The position numbers and the translations under genes are program-made. The notes beneath the pieces were generated by a model, which saw only the letters and a program-made list of their open reading frames with translations, had not been told where the DNA came from and made no database searches. Positions 1 to 10,179 of a DNA stretch of 64,000 nucleotides are shown piece by piece (positions within the stretch are counted from its first letter, which is position 1; every line of letters starts with the position of its first letter). This DNA is from Hydrogenophaga pseudoflava (lineage in GTDB: Bacteria > Pseudomonadota > Gammaproteobacteria > Burkholderiales > Burkholderiaceae_C), in the NCBI RefSeq assembly GCF_031020795.1, contig NZ_JAVHJP010000002.1:62001-126000 (forward strand). Direction: 5' to 3'.

Positions 1-29
1 GGAACTCTTGACGTTTGTTTGACCACACC

Positions 30-1613
30 ATGGCCGAGGTTGTGCCGCTGATGCGGGACGTGGTGATCGTCGGCGCCGGCCTGTGTGGTCTGGCGCTGGC
101 GCATCGGCTGGTGGTGCGCGGCCAGCGCGTGTGCCTGCTCGAAGCGCGCGAGCGTGTGGGCGGGCGCGTGCTGACGCAGACCGACGCCGCCACCGGCCAG
201 CCGCTGGACCTTGGCCCATCCTGGTTCTGGCCGGACACCGAGCCGCACATGGTGGCGCTGCTCGCGGCGCTGGGGCTGGAGAGCTCCGGACAGCACGATC
301 CCGGCGACGCGCTCTGGCTCACCGACCCGAACCGCGCGCCCGAACGGCGGCAGGAGGCCGGCGGTGTGCACGCGGGGGCGCGGCGCATCCGGGGCGGCAG
401 TGCGCGCCTGACCGATGCGCTGCGGGCGGCCTTGCCCGACGGCTGCGTGATCACCGGCTCGGCCTTGTTGGGGCTGCGCGACCTGGGCGACAGTGTCGAG
501 CTGCTGCGCACCGGCGGCCCGGCGCTGCGCGCGCGCCGCGTGGTGCTGGCGCTGCCGCCGCGGCTGGTGCAGGAGCGCATCGCCTTCGACCCGCCCTTGC
601 CGGCCGCGCTGGACGAGGCCCTGAAAGACACCCCCACCTGGATGGCGGCGCAGGCCAAGGCGGTGGTGGCGTTTGCCACGCCGTTCTGGCGCGACGCCGG
701 CCATTCAGGCAACGCCTTCGTGCGCCACCCGCAGGCGGTGCTGGGCGAGGTGTTCGACCAGAGCCGTGAGCCCGCGGGTGCTTTGGGCGGTTTCGTGGCA
801 CTGAGCGCGGCGCAGCGCGAACACTTCCGGGTTGGGCTGCCGCTGCTGATCGAGAGCCAGCTGGCACAGCTTTACGGGATTGACGCGCAATCGGGCACGC
901 TGGTGCTGCAGGACTGGGCGCTGGAGCGCTGGACCTGCAGCGAGGCCGACCGCGCCGAGCCGCCCGCCTGGCCGCAGGCCGATGCGCTGCTGCGGCGCGG
1001 CCACTGGGGCGGGCGCCTGTGGTTCGGCGGCACCGAAACCGCCACGCACGGCGCCGGCCACATGGAAGGCGCGCTGGCCGCGGCCGAACGCATCGCCCAC
1101 GCGCTGCTGGCGCCCACCACCATCGACGCCACCACCGATGCCGCCGGTGACCAGGCCAGCGCCATCGCCGGCTTCACGGCCGTGGTGCAGCGCCTGCGCG
1201 CCCTCGCGGGTGAGCGCTACCGGCAACAGCTGGTGCGCCTGCTCTCGGCCCAGCAGCATCAACAGCTGACGCAGCGCGCGCTGCTCGCGGTGGCCGACCA
1301 GACCTACAGCGAGGCGCTGGCCCGGCTCGACGCCTTCGCGCCGTGGTGCGGCAGCGCACACACCGACCAGGGCCGCCACGCGCTCACGCCCGTGCTGCTC
1401 AAGGCCTTCGAAGGCTGGAACAAGGCGCTGCTGGACGAGGCCCTGGCGCACAACGGCACGTCGTGTGCGCTGTCGAACTTTCCGCAGGACCACCGGCCCG
1501 ACGCGGAGCTGTTGCGTGCGATCACCCGCGACCTGGCGGCCGCCTGGCGCGAGTTCGCGCTGGAACTCAACGCACGCCTGGTGGTCGCGCCCGCGGCGCT
1601 GGAGGCGGCGTGA
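30..1613 (+). CDS. FAD-dependent amine-oxidase-like flavoprotein
   Basis: A flavin monoamine-oxidase-family protein of about 527 residues. The N-terminus carries the dinucleotide-binding GAGLCG (about residues 15-20), then EARERVGGR. The C-terminal FAD-contact stretch GGTETATHGAGHMEGAL lies near residue 340. After this normal end the protein continues for about 160 residues that resemble nothing I recognise, which is odd for the family. The start is uncertain: ATG at 30 is used, ATG at 51 sits closer to the Rossmann motif, and neither has a strong Shine-Dalgarno. The stop overlaps the next gene start (TGATG), so the two are co-translated. Its position just ahead of the mod operon hints at a molybdenum or nif link, but the substrate is unknown. 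Confidence 0.8.
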   Translation: MAEVVPLMRDVVIVGAGLCGLALAHRLVVRGQRVCLLEARERVGGRVLTQTDAATGQPLDLGPSWFWPDTEPHMVALLAALGLESSGQHDPGDALWLTDPNRAPERRQEAGGVHAGARRIRGGSARLTDALRAALPDGCVITGSALLGLRDLGDSVELLRTGGPALRARRVVLALPPRLVQERIAFDPPLPAALDEALKDTPTWMAAQAKAVVAFATPFWRDAGHSGNAFVRHPQAVLGEVFDQSREPAGALGGFVALSAAQREHFRVGLPLLIESQLAQLYGIDAQSGTLVLQDWALERWTCSEADRAEPPAWPQADALLRRGHWGGRLWFGGTETATHGAGHMEGALAAAERIAHALLAPTTIDATTDAAGDQASAIAGFTAVVQRLRALAGERYRQQLVRLLSAQQHQQLTQRALLAVADQTYSEALARLDAFAPWCGSAHTDQGRHALTPVLLKAFEGWNKALLDEALAHNGTSCALSNFPQDHRPDAELLRAITRDLAAAWREFALELNARLVVAPAALEAA

Positions 1614-1990
1614 TGGATGCGGGGCACCGGATCGCCACCAGCGCCTTGCTGAACCTGATCGAGCAGGCTGGGCTGGACGTGGCCACCCTGGCCGAAGGCC
1701 TGGACGAAGCCGATCTGCGCCGCTCGCGCCTGACCCGCGCCGAACTGCTGCGGCACCTGCGCGTGCTGGCGGGCAGTGCGATCGCTGTGCCGCCCTCCGC
1801 GCGGCAAGACATGCCCGAGCTGGACTGGGAGGGCTGGCGCCTGCTCTCTCTGCGCCTGCAGGCCGGGGCGGGCGAGGACCTCGACGACGCGATCTGGTTC
1901 GCCATCCACTCCGTGGTGCCCGCCACGCTGCTGTGGCTGCGCGTGTACCGGCAGAGCCAGCCCCAGCTGTTCGTGATGTCGCCAGACTGA
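1613..1990 (+). CDS. small unrecognised protein, paralogue of the gene at 44839
   Basis: A 125-residue soluble protein with no family I can name. It starts on the A of the preceding stop codon, so it is translationally coupled to the flavoprotein gene. Its C-terminal half matches the small protein encoded at 44839-45195 between nifK and nifE. Both share a D-W-x-G-W motif (ELDWEGW here, RIDWQGW there). About 25 residues later both have an aromatic motif followed by VPATL (AIWFAIHSVVPATL versus AVWYGVRALVPATL). This is seen directly by comparing the two translations. The duplication ties the mod end of the window to the nif end. A nitrogenase or Mo-related role is inference only. Confidence 0.75.
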   Translation: MDAGHRIATSALLNLIEQAGLDVATLAEGLDEADLRRSRLTRAELLRHLRVLAGSAIAVPPSARQDMPELDWEGWRLLSLRLQAGAGEDLDDAIWFAIHSVVPATLLWLRVYRQSQPQLFVMSPD

Positions 1991-2011
1991 ACGCGGCGGG
2001 TCCGCGCAGGC

Positions 2012-2027
2012 TGGCCTGCGTTTTGCA
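2012..2027 (+). promoter_or_regulatory. candidate sigma-54 (-24/-12) promoter of the mod operon
   Basis: TGGCCTGCGTTTTGCA has the invariant GG and GC dinucleotides with the exact 10-base gap of RpoN promoters and a perfect TTGCA -12 element. The -24 element differs from TGGCACG at two bases. Predicted transcription start is near 2038, upstream of the ModE palindrome. I found no TGT-N10-ACA activator site in the preceding 150 bases. The same bases can fold as a short hairpin (CGCAGG/CCTGCG) followed by TTTT, so a weak terminator of the preceding gene is the alternative reading. Confidence 0.5.
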
Positions 2028-2057
2028 AAGACAGATCAAGACACCCTCGTCCACCGG

Positions 2058-2081
2058 CGTTGTGTAGCGAAGCACACAACG
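2058..2081. promoter_or_regulatory. ModE-type operator
   Basis: A 24-base inverted repeat with perfect 8-base arms, CGTTGTGT and ACACAACG, separated by 8 bases. The arms and their spacing closely match the Escherichia coli modA operator as I remember it (CGTTATAT...ACATAACG). It lies 23 bases ahead of the modE start, consistent with Mo-dependent autorepression of the modE-modABC transcript. Confidence 0.8.
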
Positions 2082-2103
2082 AAACCCACACCGGAGGACC
2101 GTT

Positions 2104-2955
2104 GTGTCGCCATGCATACAAGGGCCAACCGTGAATGCCGTCGTACCGCCCCTCATGGGCAAGCTGCTGATCGACACCGCCGCTGGAGGCTTCCTGGGCG
2201 AGAAGCGCATCCGACTGCTCGAAGCGATCGCGTTGCATGGCTCCATCCTGCAGGCGGCCAAGGCGGTGCCCATGGCCTACAAGGCCGCGTGGGACGCGGT
2301 GGACGACATGAACAACGTCGCGCCCGAGCCGCTGGTGCTGCGCGCCACCGGCGGGCGCCACGGCGGCGGCAGCGAACTCACCGACTTCGGCCGCCGCCTG
2401 ATCGCCTTCTACCGCGCACTGGAGCAGGAGTCGCAGGCCGCCATGGCGCGCCTGAGCCTGCAGCTCGACCGCGCGGGTGATCCCGACATCGCGGCCTACC
2501 GCGCCATTCTCAAAAGGCTCCACATGAAAAGCAGTGCACGCAACCAGTTCGCCGGGCCGGTCGGCGCCCTCAGCCCCGGCGAGGTCGAGAGCGAGGTGAG
2601 CCTGGCGCTCGGCCCCGGCTTGTTGCTCACCGCGCTGGTCACCAACGAGTCCGTGCAGTCCATGGGCCTGGCCGAGGGCCGGGAGGCGATGGCCTTCGTC
2701 AAGGCTTCGTCCATCGTGCTCATGGTGGGTGACGAAGGTACCCGCGTGTCCGCCCGCAACCGCTTTCGTGGCACGGTCCGGGCCCTGCACCTCGGACGGG
2801 TCAACGCCGAGGTGACGCTGGCCCTGCCCGGTGGCCAGCACACGCTCACCGCCGTCATCACGAGCGCCAGCGTCGACCGCCTGCGCCTGGCGCTCGGTCA
2901 GCCGGTGACGGCCGTGTTCAAGGCCTCCAGCGTGTTCCTCATGGTCAACGACTGA
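2104..2955 (+). CDS. modE: molybdenum-dependent transcriptional regulator ModE
   Basis: Full-length ModE of 283 residues. The N-terminal winged helix-turn-helix spans about residues 33-110 (GSILQAAKAV..YKAAWDAVDDMN, then ATGGRHGGGSELTDFGRRLI, the classical ModE signature). Two tandem Mop/TOBE molybdate-binding domains follow (about 141-208 and 216-283), each opening SARN.F.G.V. ModE binds molybdate and usually represses modABC. The GTG at 2104 follows GGAGGA at good spacing; ATG at 2155 is an alternative. It is first in an apparent operon with a NifX-like gene and modABC, and a palindromic operator lies just upstream, so autoregulation is likely. Confidence 0.93.
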   Translation: MSPCIQGPTVNAVVPPLMGKLLIDTAAGGFLGEKRIRLLEAIALHGSILQAAKAVPMAYKAAWDAVDDMNNVAPEPLVLRATGGRHGGGSELTDFGRRLIAFYRALEQESQAAMARLSLQLDRAGDPDIAAYRAILKRLHMKSSARNQFAGPVGALSPGEVESEVSLALGPGLLLTALVTNESVQSMGLAEGREAMAFVKASSIVLMVGDEGTRVSARNRFRGTVRALHLGRVNAEVTLALPGGQHTLTAVITSASVDRLRLALGQPVTAVFKASSVFLMVND

Positions 2956-2974
2956 GTTCCAAAGGAGATCCCTC

Positions 2975-4148
<1,174 letters not shown>

Positions 4149-4155
4149 GCGCGCC

Positions 4156-4827
4156 ATGCCCAGCGCCGCCGACCTCGCCGCCGTCTGGCTCACGGTCCAA
4201 TTGGCTGGGCTGACCACCGTGCTGCTGCTGGTGCTGGGCACGCCGCTGGCCTGGTGGCTGGCGCGCACGGACTCGCGCCTCAAGGGGCTGGTCGGCTCGG
4301 TGGTGACGCTGCCGCTGGTGCTGCCGCCCGCGGTGCTGGGCTTCTACCTGCTGGTGCTGATGGGGCCGAACGGGCCGGTGGGACGGCTCACGCAGGCGCT
4401 GGGCCTGGGGCTGCTGCCCTTCACCTTTGCCGGGCTGGTGGTGGCCTCGTGCCTGTACTCCATGCCCTTCGTGGTGCAGCCGCTGCAGCAGGCCTTCGCC
4501 GCCATCGGCCGCGCGCCCATGGAAGCGGCCGCCACCTTGCGCGCCTCGCCGTGGGACGCGTTCTTCACCGTGGCGCTGCCGCTGGCGCGGCCGGGCTTCG
4601 TCACGGCCGCCGTGCTGGGCTTTGCGCACACCGTGGGCGAGTTCGGCGTGGTGCTGATGATCGGCGGCAACATCCCGGGCCAGACCCAGGTGCTGTCGAT
4701 GGCGATCTACAACCACGTGGAAGCCATGGAGTACACCCACGCGCACGGGCTGGCCGGTGGCATGCTGGTGTTTTCGTTCGCGGTGCTGCTGTTGCTCAAC
4801 GGCCGGGGCTGGAGCCGTTCGTCATGA
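4156..4827 (+). CDS. modB: molybdate ABC transporter permease ModB
   Basis: A 223-residue inner-membrane permease with about five hydrophobic segments. It carries the ABC-permease EAA loop ([28 protein letters not shown]) that docks to the ATPase. The segment [25 protein letters not shown] is characteristic of ModB, and the conserved [20 protein letters not shown] also fits. It forms the membrane channel for molybdate delivered by ModA. The stop codon overlaps the modC start (ATGA), indicating coupled translation. Length and order match standard modABC operons. Confidence 0.95.
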   Translation: MPSAADLAAVWLTVQLAGLTTVLLLVLGTPLAWWLARTDSRLKGLVGSVVTLPLVLPPAVLGFYLLVLMGPNGPVGRLTQALGLGLLPFTFAGLVVASCLYSMPFVVQPLQQAFAAIGRAPMEAAATLRASPWDAFFTVALPLARPGFVTAAVLGFAHTVGEFGVVLMIGGNIPGQTQVLSMAIYNHVEAMEYTHAHGLAGGMLVFSFAVLLLLNGRGWSRSS

Positions 4828-5900
4828 GCCTGGACCTCCGCTTCCGGCAGGACTTCCCTGGTTTCACGCTCGATGTCGACCTGAGCCTGCCGGGTCAGGG
4901 CGTGAGCGCGCTGTTCGGCCCCTCGGGCTGCGGCAAGTCCACGCTGCTGCGCTGCATCGCCGGCCTCAACCCCACGCCGGGCGGGCGCTGCGTGGTCAAT
5001 GGCGCCGTCTGGCAGGACGGCGCACAGAGCCTGCCCACGCACCGTCGCCCGCTGGGCTATGTGTTCCAGGAACCGGCGCTGTTTGCGCACCTGAGCGTGC
5101 AGGCCAATCTGGACTATGGCCGCCGCCGTGCGGGCGACGCCGGGCAGCGCGTGGCGCGCGAGCGGGCCATCGAACTGCTGGGCATCGGCCACCTGCTGCA
5201 GCGGCGAACCGACGGCCTGTCGGGCGGCGAGCGCCAGCGCATCGCCATTGCGCGCGCGCTGCTCACCGGCCCGCAGCTGCTGCTGATGGACGAGCCCATG
5301 GCCGCGCTGGACCTGGCGCGCAAGAGCGAGCTGATGCCCTACCTGGAACGGCTCACGCGCGAGCTGGACATTCCGGTGGTCTACGTGAGCCACGCGCCCG
5401 ACGAGGTGGCGCGGCTGGCCCACCACATCGTGGCGCTCGATGCTGGCCGCGTGGTGACCGCCGGCCCGCTGGCCGAGGTGCTCTCGCGCGTTCAGCTCCC
5501 CATCCGCCTGGGGGAGGACGCGGGCGTGGTGCTCGAAGGCGTGGTGGTCGAACGCGATGTGCAGTGGCACCTGGCGCGCGTGGCCTTCCCGGGCGGCTGC
5601 CTGTGGGTGCGCGACGGCGGGCAGGACAAAGGCACCCCGGTGCGCATCCGCATCCTGGCGCGCGACGTGAGCCTGGCGCTGTCCCCACCGGCCGACACCA
5701 GTCTGCTCAACAGCCTGCCGGTGGTGGTGGACGAGCTGGCCGACGAGAGCCACCCGGCGCTGGCGCTGTGCCGCCTGCGGGTGGGCAGCGGTTCGTCGTC
5801 GCTGCTGGCGCGCCTGACGCGGCGCTCCGCCGGCGCGCTGAACCTGCGGCCGGATCTGGCGTTGTGGGCGCAGATCAAGGCGGTGGCGCTGATCGGCTAG
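4824..5900 (+). CDS. modC: molybdate ABC transporter ATP-binding protein ModC
   Basis: A 358-residue ABC ATPase. Walker [10 protein letters not shown] (residues 32-40), Q-loop FQEPALF, signature LSGGERQR, Walker B LLLMDEP and a switch histidine in VSHAPDEV are all present. The C-terminal third is the Mop/TOBE molybdate-sensing region typical of ModC ([13 protein letters not shown]...). It energises molybdate import through ModB. It is the last gene of the mod operon; no hairpin terminator is obvious in the 318 bases after it. Confidence 0.96.
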   Translation: MSLDLRFRQDFPGFTLDVDLSLPGQGVSALFGPSGCGKSTLLRCIAGLNPTPGGRCVVNGAVWQDGAQSLPTHRRPLGYVFQEPALFAHLSVQANLDYGRRRAGDAGQRVARERAIELLGIGHLLQRRTDGLSGGERQRIAIARALLTGPQLLLMDEPMAALDLARKSELMPYLERLTRELDIPVVYVSHAPDEVARLAHHIVALDAGRVVTAGPLAEVLSRVQLPIRLGEDAGVVLEGVVVERDVQWHLARVAFPGGCLWVRDGGQDKGTPVRIRILARDVSLALSPPADTSLLNSLPVVVDELADESHPALALCRLRVGSGSSSLLARLTRRSAGALNLRPDLALWAQIKAVALIG

Positions 5901-6218
5901 GGCTGGTCGACTTAAGTGCGGTTTAAATAAGGCTTAATTTCCACTTAAATGCAGTGGATTGCGCCACACCATGCCGCTGAACCGGGCGTGCCTTGCAATT
6001 CGGAATTGAGCTAGGTCAAGCTTCGTGCGATCCGGCATTGAGCCGTTCACGCCTGCCCGGCTATCCTCGCGGCCGAGGTGAATATTTCGCCGTGCTGCGC
6101 GCGCCCCTAAAACAATACCCCTCCCGGGTCTGAGGTCGTTGGGCGAAATCATGTGCATCGCGTCAATCGCCTGTATTGCATCTCGAAAATCTTGAACATC
6201 TGCAAAGGCTGAGCAATT
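5901..6218. other. A+T-rich intergenic region between mod operon and sugar gene block
   Basis: No gene is seen. Base composition drops sharply after modC. An imperfect region of TTAAGTG...CACTTAA (inverted, about 23 bases apart, 5912-5948) and the palindrome CAATTC-G-GAATTG (5996-6008) stand out. Either could be a regulator-binding site for the sugar genes that follow. No T-tract terminator or recognisable sigma-54 element was found. Confidence 0.4.
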
Positions 6219-7241
6219 GTGAAAATACTGGTTACCGGGATTGATGGCTACATTGGAAGCTTGCTGGGTTCGGTGCTGCTGGAGCGCGGTCACGAGGTGG
6301 TGGGCATCGATACCGGTTTCTACCGGGACGGCTGGCTGTTCAATGCCGTCAAACAATCGCCCCAATGGATCAGCAAGGACATTCGCAATATCACCGAAAA
6401 AGACCTTGAAGGATTCGAGGCGGTGGTGCATCTGGCCGAATTGTCCAACGATCCGCTGGGAAAGCTCAACCAGGACATCACCTATGAGATCAATCACCTG
6501 GGTTCGGTGGAATTGGCCCGGAAATGCAAGAACGTCGGCGTGAGCCGTTTCGTTTACACGTCGTCCTGCAGCGTGTATGGCATTGGGGGGGACGATTTCA
6601 AGACCGAAGAATCGGCCACCGATCCGCAAACCGCCTACGCCAAGTGCAAGGTGAGGGTCGAGCGCGATGTGTCGCCGCTGGCCTCCGAGCATTTCAGCCC
6701 GACCTTCCTGCGCAACGCCACCGCCTATGGGCCGTCGCCGCGCATGCGCTTCGACATCGTGCTGAACAACCTGTCCGGACTGGCGTGGACCACCAGGGAA
6801 ATCAAGATGACCAGCGACGGGCAGCCCTGGCGCCCGCTGGTGCATGTGCTGGACATTTGCGATGCCATCGGCTGCGTGCTGGAGGCGCCCCGCGAGAAGG
6901 TCCACAACCAGGTCTTCAACGTGGGCGCCACTTCCGACAACTACCGGGTCAAGGAAATCGCCGAAATCGTGGCCGAGACCTTCACCGGGTGCGCGCTCAG
7001 CTTCGGCCAGCACGACGCGGACAACCGCAGCTACCGGGTGTCGTTCGACAAGATCAGCACCCAGCTGGGCTTCCAATGCAAGCGCAACGCGCGCATTGGT
7101 GCAGAGCAGCTCTACGAAGTGTTCAAACGCATCGACATGGCGCCCGACATCTTCAACTTCCGCGCCTTCACCCGCCTCAAGCAGATTGAATACCTCATCC
7201 GCACCCGCCAGATCGACGACAAGTTCTTCTGGAGCGTTTGA
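6219..7241 (+). CDS. NAD-dependent nucleotide-sugar epimerase/dehydratase (extended SDR)
   Basis: A 340-residue extended short-chain dehydrogenase. The N-terminal Rossmann motif is GIDGYIG (residues 7-13). The catalytic set is TSSCSVYG and Y-A-K-C-K (Tyr/Lys). The C-terminal half has the RPLVHVLDICDAI nucleotide-sugar-binding segment. It probably epimerises or reduces a nucleotide-linked sugar for a surface polysaccharide. The start is GTG at 6219, the only sensible start ahead of MKILVTG. The stop overlaps the ATG of the next gene. The specific sugar cannot be assigned; CDP-linked paratose/tyvelose-type enzymes are possible because rfbF is in the same block. Confidence 0.85.
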   Translation: MKILVTGIDGYIGSLLGSVLLERGHEVVGIDTGFYRDGWLFNAVKQSPQWISKDIRNITEKDLEGFEAVVHLAELSNDPLGKLNQDITYEINHLGSVELARKCKNVGVSRFVYTSSCSVYGIGGDDFKTEESATDPQTAYAKCKVRVERDVSPLASEHFSPTFLRNATAYGPSPRMRFDIVLNNLSGLAWTTREIKMTSDGQPWRPLVHVLDICDAIGCVLEAPREKVHNQVFNVGATSDNYRVKEIAEIVAETFTGCALSFGQHDADNRSYRVSFDKISTQLGFQCKRNARIGAEQLYEVFKRIDMAPDIFNFRAFTRLKQIEYLIRTRQIDDKFFWSV

Positions 7242-7771
7242 TGATCTTCACCGAAACCAAACTGGCGGGTGCCTACATCATTGATCTGGAAAAGCGCGGA
7301 GATTCCCGCGGGTTCTTTGCCCGGTCTTTCTGCCAAGACGAATTCGAGCGTCATGGGCTCATCAGCAAGGTGGTGCAGACCAATGTGTCCCTGAGCAAAC
7401 ACCAGGGCACATTGCGCGGCATGCATTACCAGGAATCGCCCTATGCCGAAACCAAGCTGGTGAGATGCACGCAGGGGGCCATCTACGACGTGATTGTCGA
7501 TCTTCGCCCCGAATCTCCGACCTACCGGCAGTGGATCGGTGTGGAGTTGAGCAGCAGCAATCACCGAATGCTGTTCGTGCCCCAGCATTTCGCGCATGGA
7601 TTCATCACCCTGGTGGACGATTGTGAAGTCACCTACCAAGTTTCGCAGGTGTACCACCCGGGTTCGGAGCGTGGCCTCCGATACAACGATCCGGCATTGG
7701 GAATCATCTGGCCGCAGGAGGTCCAGGTCATTTCCGACAAGGACGCCAGCTGGCCCGACATGAAGATCTGA
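7241..7771 (+). CDS. rfbC: dTDP-4-dehydrorhamnose 3,5-epimerase family protein
   Basis: A 176-residue RmlC/RfbC-family cupin. It shows SRGFFARSFCQDEF, the TLRGMHYQ catalytic histidine segment, and VPQHFAHGFITLVDDCEVTYQVSQVYHP carrying the second conserved positions. The family epimerises C3/C5 of 4-keto-6-deoxy nucleotide sugars. It is coupled to the upstream epimerase through an ATGA-type overlap. No rmlA/B/D partners are nearby, so the natural substrate may not be dTDP-linked. The gene symbol is given by family only. Confidence 0.82.
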   Translation: MIFTETKLAGAYIIDLEKRGDSRGFFARSFCQDEFERHGLISKVVQTNVSLSKHQGTLRGMHYQESPYAETKLVRCTQGAIYDVIVDLRPESPTYRQWIGVELSSSNHRMLFVPQHFAHGFITLVDDCEVTYQVSQVYHPGSERGLRYNDPALGIIWPQEVQVISDKDASWPDMKI

Positions 7772-7837
7772 GCGGAATTGTCGCCATATCGATCCACCCA
7801 GCGTGGGTGCCGCATTACGAATTGAAACTCCAAGATC

Positions 7838-9133
7838 ATGATCATCATTGACAGCGCGCTGAAGAAGCGCCAGGCCGACAACAACCCGGTGCGGGTGGCC
7901 ATGGTGGGCGCAGGTTTCATGGGGCGCGGTGTTGCGCTGCAAATCATCCAATCGACCCCGGGCATGAAACTCGTGGCGGTGTCCAACCGGAACCTGGAAC
8001 AAGCCCGGCGCGCCTACAACGAAGCCAATGTCCAGGACGTGGCGGTGGTTGAAACCGTGGCGCAGCTCGAAGATGCCATCGCGAATGACCGCTGCGCGAT
8101 CACCGACGACGCGTTTCTGCTGTGCGAGGCGCAGGGCATCGACGCGATCATCGAGGTGACCGGCGCTGTGGAGTTCAGCGCCCAGGTGGTGTTCAGGGCC
8201 ATCCAGCACGGCAAGCACGTGGTGATGATGAATGCCGAGCTGGACGGCACGGTGGGCCCGATTCTCAAGGTATATGCCGACAAGGCCGGCGTGGTGCTCA
8301 CCAATGTCGATGGCGACCAGCCCGGCGTCATCATGAACCTGTACCGGTTCGTCAAAGGGATTGGGGTGAAGCCCGTCCTCTGCGGCAACATCAAAGGCCT
8401 GCACGATCCCTATCGCAATCCGACCACGCAGGAAGGATTTGCAAAAAAGTGGGGGCAGAACCCTGCCATGGTGACCTCGTTTGCCGATGGCACCAAGATT
8501 TCCTACGAGCAGGCCATCGTGGCCAACGCCACCGGCATGCGGGTGGCCCAACGCGGCATGTTCGGGCCCACGGTGGCGGCCGGCACCCCGATCACCGAGG
8601 CCGTCAACTGGTATCCGCTGGAAGAACTGCTGCAAGGCCCGGGGATCGTGGATTACGTGGTGGGCGCGGCCCCCAATCCTGGTGTGTTTGTATTGGGCAC
8701 CCACGACCATCCCCAGCAAAAACACTATCTCAATCTGTACAAGCTGGGCGAAGGGCCGCTGTATTGTTTCTACACACCCTACCACCTGTGCCATTTTGAG
8801 GTGCCCAATACGGTGGCGCGCGCGGTGTTGTTCGCAGATGCGGCCATTGCGCCCATTGCCGGGCCCTGCGTGGATGTGGTGGCCACCGCCAAAATCGACC
8901 TGAAAGCCGGCCAATTGATTGATGGCATTGGCGGCTACATGACCTACGGTTTGGCCGAAAACTCGCAGGTGGTGAACCAGGGCCGTCTGCTTCCGATGGG
9001 TTTGGCCGAGGGGTGCCGCCTCAAACGCGACGTTCCCAAGGACCAGGTGCTGTGCATGGACGACGTCACGGTGCCCGAAGGCCGATTGAGTGACCAACTC
9101 CGCGCCGAGCAAAACGCCTATTTCAGCAATTGA
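7838..9133 (+). CDS. NAD(P)-dependent oxidoreductase with C-terminal SAF domain
   Basis: A 431-residue protein. The N-terminal half is a homoserine-dehydrogenase-like Rossmann domain (RVAMVGAGFMGRGVALQI, residues about 18-36; later GIDAIIEVTGAVEFSAQVVFRAIQHGKHVVMMNAELDGTVG). The C-terminal part contains a SAF-like segment (VVATAKIDLKAGQLIDGIGGYMTYG...LPMGLAEGCRLKRDVPKDQVL). Proteins of this architecture occur in polysaccharide and antibiotic-sugar clusters, but a defined reaction is not established to my knowledge. It lies 66 bases after the rfbC-like gene and probably belongs to the same transcript. Confidence 0.75.
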   Translation: MIIIDSALKKRQADNNPVRVAMVGAGFMGRGVALQIIQSTPGMKLVAVSNRNLEQARRAYNEANVQDVAVVETVAQLEDAIANDRCAITDDAFLLCEAQGIDAIIEVTGAVEFSAQVVFRAIQHGKHVVMMNAELDGTVGPILKVYADKAGVVLTNVDGDQPGVIMNLYRFVKGIGVKPVLCGNIKGLHDPYRNPTTQEGFAKKWGQNPAMVTSFADGTKISYEQAIVANATGMRVAQRGMFGPTVAAGTPITEAVNWYPLEELLQGPGIVDYVVGAAPNPGVFVLGTHDHPQQKHYLNLYKLGEGPLYCFYTPYHLCHFEVPNTVARAVLFADAAIAPIAGPCVDVVATAKIDLKAGQLIDGIGGYMTYGLAENSQVVNQGRLLPMGLAEGCRLKRDVPKDQVLCMDDVTVPEGRLSDQLRAEQNAYFSN

Positions 9134-9148
9134 AACCGTTTCGCCAGA

Positions 9149-10108
9149 ATGGCTGCGCCTGGTCAAAAAATGAACAATGCCCCATTGGTCAGCATTGGTG
9201 TGCCGGTATACAACGGTGAAAAATCCCTGGCGCGCACGCTGGATTGCCTGCTGGGACAAACCTACCGGAACATCGAATTGGTGTTGTCCGACAACGCGTC
9301 GACCGATGCCACAGCGCGAATCTGCCAGGAATATGGCGCCCGGGACCCTCGCATCCGGTACGTGCGGCAGGAGAAGAACCTGGGGCTGCCCGGCAACTGG
9401 ACCTATGTGGCCGAGCAGGCCACAGGCGAGTTTTTCATGTGGGCGGCGGCAGACGACCACTGGGAGCCCGAATTCGTCGAGGTTCTGGTCAACAAACTGC
9501 TTGCGGAACCCGACGCGATCTTGGCATTCTGTCCCTACCGCCTCTTCAACAAAGAGACGCAGGAATACGAAGGCGAACCGGTCATTGAAGATTACGGGCA
9601 CCGATATGCGCTGGTGAGAATCTACAAGCTCACCAAACAATTGCTGGACCGCAGCAACCACGCGCTCATCCGGCGTCAGCGCGCCAAGGACATTGCATAC
9701 AAGCTGTGGCTGTTTCCGAAAATCACCACGGTTTACAACGTCGCGTTTCCTTCCTTGTATTTTCTGGCGGCCAAGGGCAATTTCGTTCTGGCGTCACTGG
9801 ACAAGCCCTTGTGGCGCAAGACCATGACCAGCAAACCGGCGCATGACGTGCCGCAGCACGCTCGCCACCCCGGATTGACTTATCTGGGGCATGTGATTCG
9901 GAAAATACACCTGTTCTTCCGGTCGCTGGCCTATATCCGGCGTGGGGCAGATTCGTATCTGTTCATGCTGGCTTGCGTGCCCATCCTGTTGGCCAGGATG
10001 GTTCACGACATTGTGGTGCCGGTGTGGGTGGTGCTGAAGGTGCTTGTTTCAGGCAGGAAGATGAAGGATTTGTCCCCTCATGATTTCTGGAAGATGGGCG
10101 TTCGCTGA
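9149..10108 (+). CDS. family 2 glycosyltransferase
   Basis: A 319-residue GT-A-fold glycosyltransferase. The N-terminus has VSIGVPVYNGEKSLARTLDCLLGQTYRNIELVLSDNASTDAT and the acidic AADDHWEPEFVE (DxD-like region), followed by an uncommon C-terminal domain. A hydrophobic segment near residues 270-300 (LFMLACVPILLARMVHDIVVPVWVVLKVLV) suggests membrane association. It probably adds a sugar during surface polysaccharide assembly. ATG at 9149 is taken; an internal ATG at 9170 directly precedes the catalytic domain, and neither has a clear Shine-Dalgarno. Confidence 0.85.
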   Translation: MAAPGQKMNNAPLVSIGVPVYNGEKSLARTLDCLLGQTYRNIELVLSDNASTDATARICQEYGARDPRIRYVRQEKNLGLPGNWTYVAEQATGEFFMWAAADDHWEPEFVEVLVNKLLAEPDAILAFCPYRLFNKETQEYEGEPVIEDYGHRYALVRIYKLTKQLLDRSNHALIRRQRAKDIAYKLWLFPKITTVYNVAFPSLYFLAAKGNFVLASLDKPLWRKTMTSKPAHDVPQHARHPGLTYLGHVIRKIHLFFRSLAYIRRGADSYLFMLACVPILLARMVHDIVVPVWVVLKVLVSGRKMKDLSPHDFWKMGVR

Positions 10109-10179
10109 AATCGGCTGAACGAATCCTCAGATTTTGTTCTTACAGACCAATTGAATAACCCAGGCAAGGGCGCAAGGAA

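Noticed and set aside
1900..2012. A NifA site for the mod promoter
   Set aside because: Several TGT triplets occur but none is followed by ACA after 10 bases.
7112..9661. An 849-codon minus-strand frame across the sugar block
   Set aside because: It is antisense to clear RfbC-like and oxidoreductase genes and lacks any domain.
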